Positions 62,501 to 64,000 of a stretch of 64,000 bases of DNA are shown piece after piece. Position numbers and translations under genes: made by a program. Numbering within the stretch: position 1 is the stretch's first letter; each line of letters opens with the position of its first letter. Source of the DNA: Caprimulgus europaeus (taxonomy: Eukaryota > Chordata > Aves > Caprimulgiformes > Caprimulgidae). Location: contig OU015541.1 in NCBI GenBank assembly GCA_907165065.1, positions 10,550,501-10,614,500 on the forward strand, written 5' to 3'. The notes beneath the pieces are model-generated. The model did no database searches and was not told the origin of the DNA. It saw only the letters and a program-made list of their open reading frames with translations.

Positions 62501-63226
62501 GAGTTGACAGGGCTCTGTGGGAACTCGGGAGGTTTTATAGCTCATCCCTTGTACCTCTTGGGGAAGATCCATGTGGTAGAAATGAACTTCTGGTGCCTTG
62601 TGCCACTTGGTAAGGCAGAGCAGCATGGGAACACTCTGTGCGTGACAGGTTTGCCTTCTTAAGCAGCTCATTTGAAAAAAACAAGTTGTAAATCTGCCTT
62701 GCTGCTGTAAGTAAAGAAGCTGGAAATAAGATGGATACTATCTGACAGGAACAAGCAAACCTCTCTGCCCAGAGCTGCAGTTCTTACTGATGCTCAGCTG
62801 GTACTGTATGCTAGAAAAAGAGAGAATTGTATGTGTTGGATTTGTGTAGAAGGCCCTTCCAAAGCTACGAGCAGTGTAAGTAGGTTTGGCTCCTTTCTGA
62901 CTGTCTCGGTGTGCTGTGATTTATTGGTATTATTATAGTGTTTAGAAGTTAATGGACTGATTAAAATCCAGAGTACTTTTAGCAGGATGATAGTTAATTT
63001 TTCACCTGATGTCTGCACTTGCAAAAAGCAAAGCCATAGGATTTATATTTGTAAGAAGTTGCTGTATTCAGTGTTTGTTTAATATTTTGTTTCATAGTTC
63101 CTATGGCAGCGTGTTCAAAGCCATTCATAAAGAAACGGGCCAAGTTGTTGCAATTAAACAAGTTCCGGTGGAATCTGACCTGCAAGAGATAATAAAGGAA
63201 ATATCCATAATGCAGCAGTGTGACAG
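59566..63226 (+). CDS. STK4: Serine/threonine kinase 4 (MST1), 5' part; gene continues beyond the window
   Basis: Upstream kinase of the Hippo pathway, which with SAV1 phosphorylates LATS1/2-MOB1 and is activated by caspase cleavage in apoptosis (family knowledge). Coding exons here are 59566-59597, 62167-62247 and 63098-63226, in phase, giving about 80 of roughly 487 residues. The N-terminus METVQLRN and DEDSLTKQPEEVFDVLEKLG match STK4 rather than STK3. The glycine loop GEGSYGSV (36-43), VAIK with catalytic Lys58, and helix-C segment LQEIIKEISIM with the candidate partner Glu72 are visible. The activation loop, caspase site and SARAH domain lie past the right edge. The N-terminus has one residue fewer than human before QLKKLDED. 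Start context GCCGCCATGG is an ideal Kozak site. Confidence 0.97.
59598..62166 (+). other. STK4 intron 1 (2.6 kb)
   Basis: Begins in the CpG island, then AT-rich with T-runs. No gene or transposon recognised; a TTTG short repeat lies near 60571-60586. Confidence 0.75.
62167..62247 (+). CDS. STK4: STK4 coding exon 2 (residues 11-38)
   Basis: Acceptor ACATACAG, donor gtatgt; encodes RQLKKLDEDSLTKQPEE to LGEG, leading into the glycine loop. Confidence 0.97.
63098..63226 (+). CDS. STK4: STK4 coding exon 3 (residues 38-80)
   Basis: Acceptor TTTCATAG, donor gtaaat; encodes SYGSVFKAIHKETGQ, VVAIKQVPVESDLQ and EIIKEISIMQQCD. The next exon is outside the window. Confidence 0.97.
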
Positions 63227-64000
63227 GTAAATGTATACTGCAGACCCCATTACTGGTATGCAAAGAACAGTGTTGTCTGTGATCTGATATTTAAGCAAAT
63301 AAAAGCCATGATGTTGCCTTAAATGTTTTTTAAAAGGCTGGACTTGTACGATCAAGTTACCTGGTATCAGCTGAGTCATGGTAACTGACCACTTGGGTAG
63401 TGTTAATCCAGGCAAAGGTAAGACAGTGAAAATGCAGCTTGCACCAAGAGAACATTAAGCTCAGCTGAATAACCTTGCACTGGCTGCCAGCAAAGAGCCA
63501 AGTGTGTGAGCGGTTCCTCTGGTTCTCCCCATGCGCCGTCGCTTGTTGAGCGGTGGTGACTTGATTGTGTGCTGGAACAGCAGTTCCCATGCCCAGAGCA
63601 AGGATAACTTCTCAACAACTTCTGGTATGGACATAGACAAATGTTAGAAGAGGGGTTTTTGTTTGTTTGCTTTTAAGGAGCACATGGATGAGAGCCACTA
63701 ATGCATGACTGCTCTTGCATGTGCATAATGTACCTGCTGTCATCTGCTTGGGTGGCAGAGTTGTTCTTCCTGGCTGTTTTCTGCCTGTGCAGGTTCTAGT
63801 GCAGTACAAGCTGTCTGCTGATCTGAGCAGCCCCAGAATAACTTGCTGGCAGCTCTGTGGGCTGTTGATTTGCTCTCTGGGTTGTCTTTGCATGTTTCTT
63901 ATGAGAACAGATGTTGTGATAACTTAGCTAATGAAGAGCTCATGGCTACAGAAGACCTCCTCTCAAAGTGTGTCCTAGGCTGAGAGTTTAAAATATACTT
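63227..64000 (+). other. STK4 intron 3, partial (runs off window)
   Basis: Intronic sequence up to the right edge; no further exon found. Open frames on both strands are not coding. Confidence 0.75.

Overview
The window is vertebrate nuclear DNA, almost certainly from a bird. It has spliced genes with GT-AG introns, CpG-island promoters and compact introns. The interspersed repeats I can recognise are CR1-type LINE fragments ending in the short CTGTGA-like tandem repeats typical of avian/reptilian CR1, and I saw no mammalian SINEs. The species cannot be fixed from the sequence alone.

Layout: bases 1-21,380 hold no gene I can support. They contain simple repeats (a 140-bp pentanucleotide array, a 20-bp minisatellite, an ACCACAAACA-rich tract, a GGTT array), one CR1 copy and some AT-rich islands that might be regulatory. 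From 21,390 to about 36,960 lies YWHAB (14-3-3 beta, + strand): CpG-island promoter, noncoding exon 1, five coding exons giving a complete 244-aa protein, and a 3'UTR with two candidate poly(A) signals. From 39,080 to about 52,405 lies PABPC1L (embryonic-type cytoplasmic poly(A)-binding protein, + strand): CpG-island promoter, 14 coding exons giving 635 aa (four RRMs plus the C-terminal MLLE domain), and a last exon made only of 3'UTR. From about 55,100 to 59,390 lies TOMM34 (- strand): seven coding exons giving 300 aa with two TPR blocks. STK4 (MST1 kinase, + strand) starts 175 bp from the TOMM34 start codon and shares a bidirectional CpG-island promoter with it. Only its first three coding exons (through about residue 80) are inside the window.

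The order YWHAB - PABPC1L - TOMM34 - STK4 is the gene order known from human 20q13.12. The genes are independent transcription units: phosphoserine/threonine adaptor, maternal mRNA stability/translation, Hsp70/Hsp90 co-chaperone, and Hippo-pathway kinase. Reading frames were rebuilt exon by exon, and every junction keeps phase.

The most unusual structure I found is a roughly 140-bp duplication in YWHAB. The complete 3' splice-site region of intron 2 also sits just upstream of exon 2, and the similarity stops exactly at the AG. Other points are a GC-AG intron and a tandem (NAGNAG) acceptor in PABPC1L, a 77-nt first intron in TOMM34, and two near-identical CR1 copies. I found no prokaryote-like or otherwise novel multigene system.
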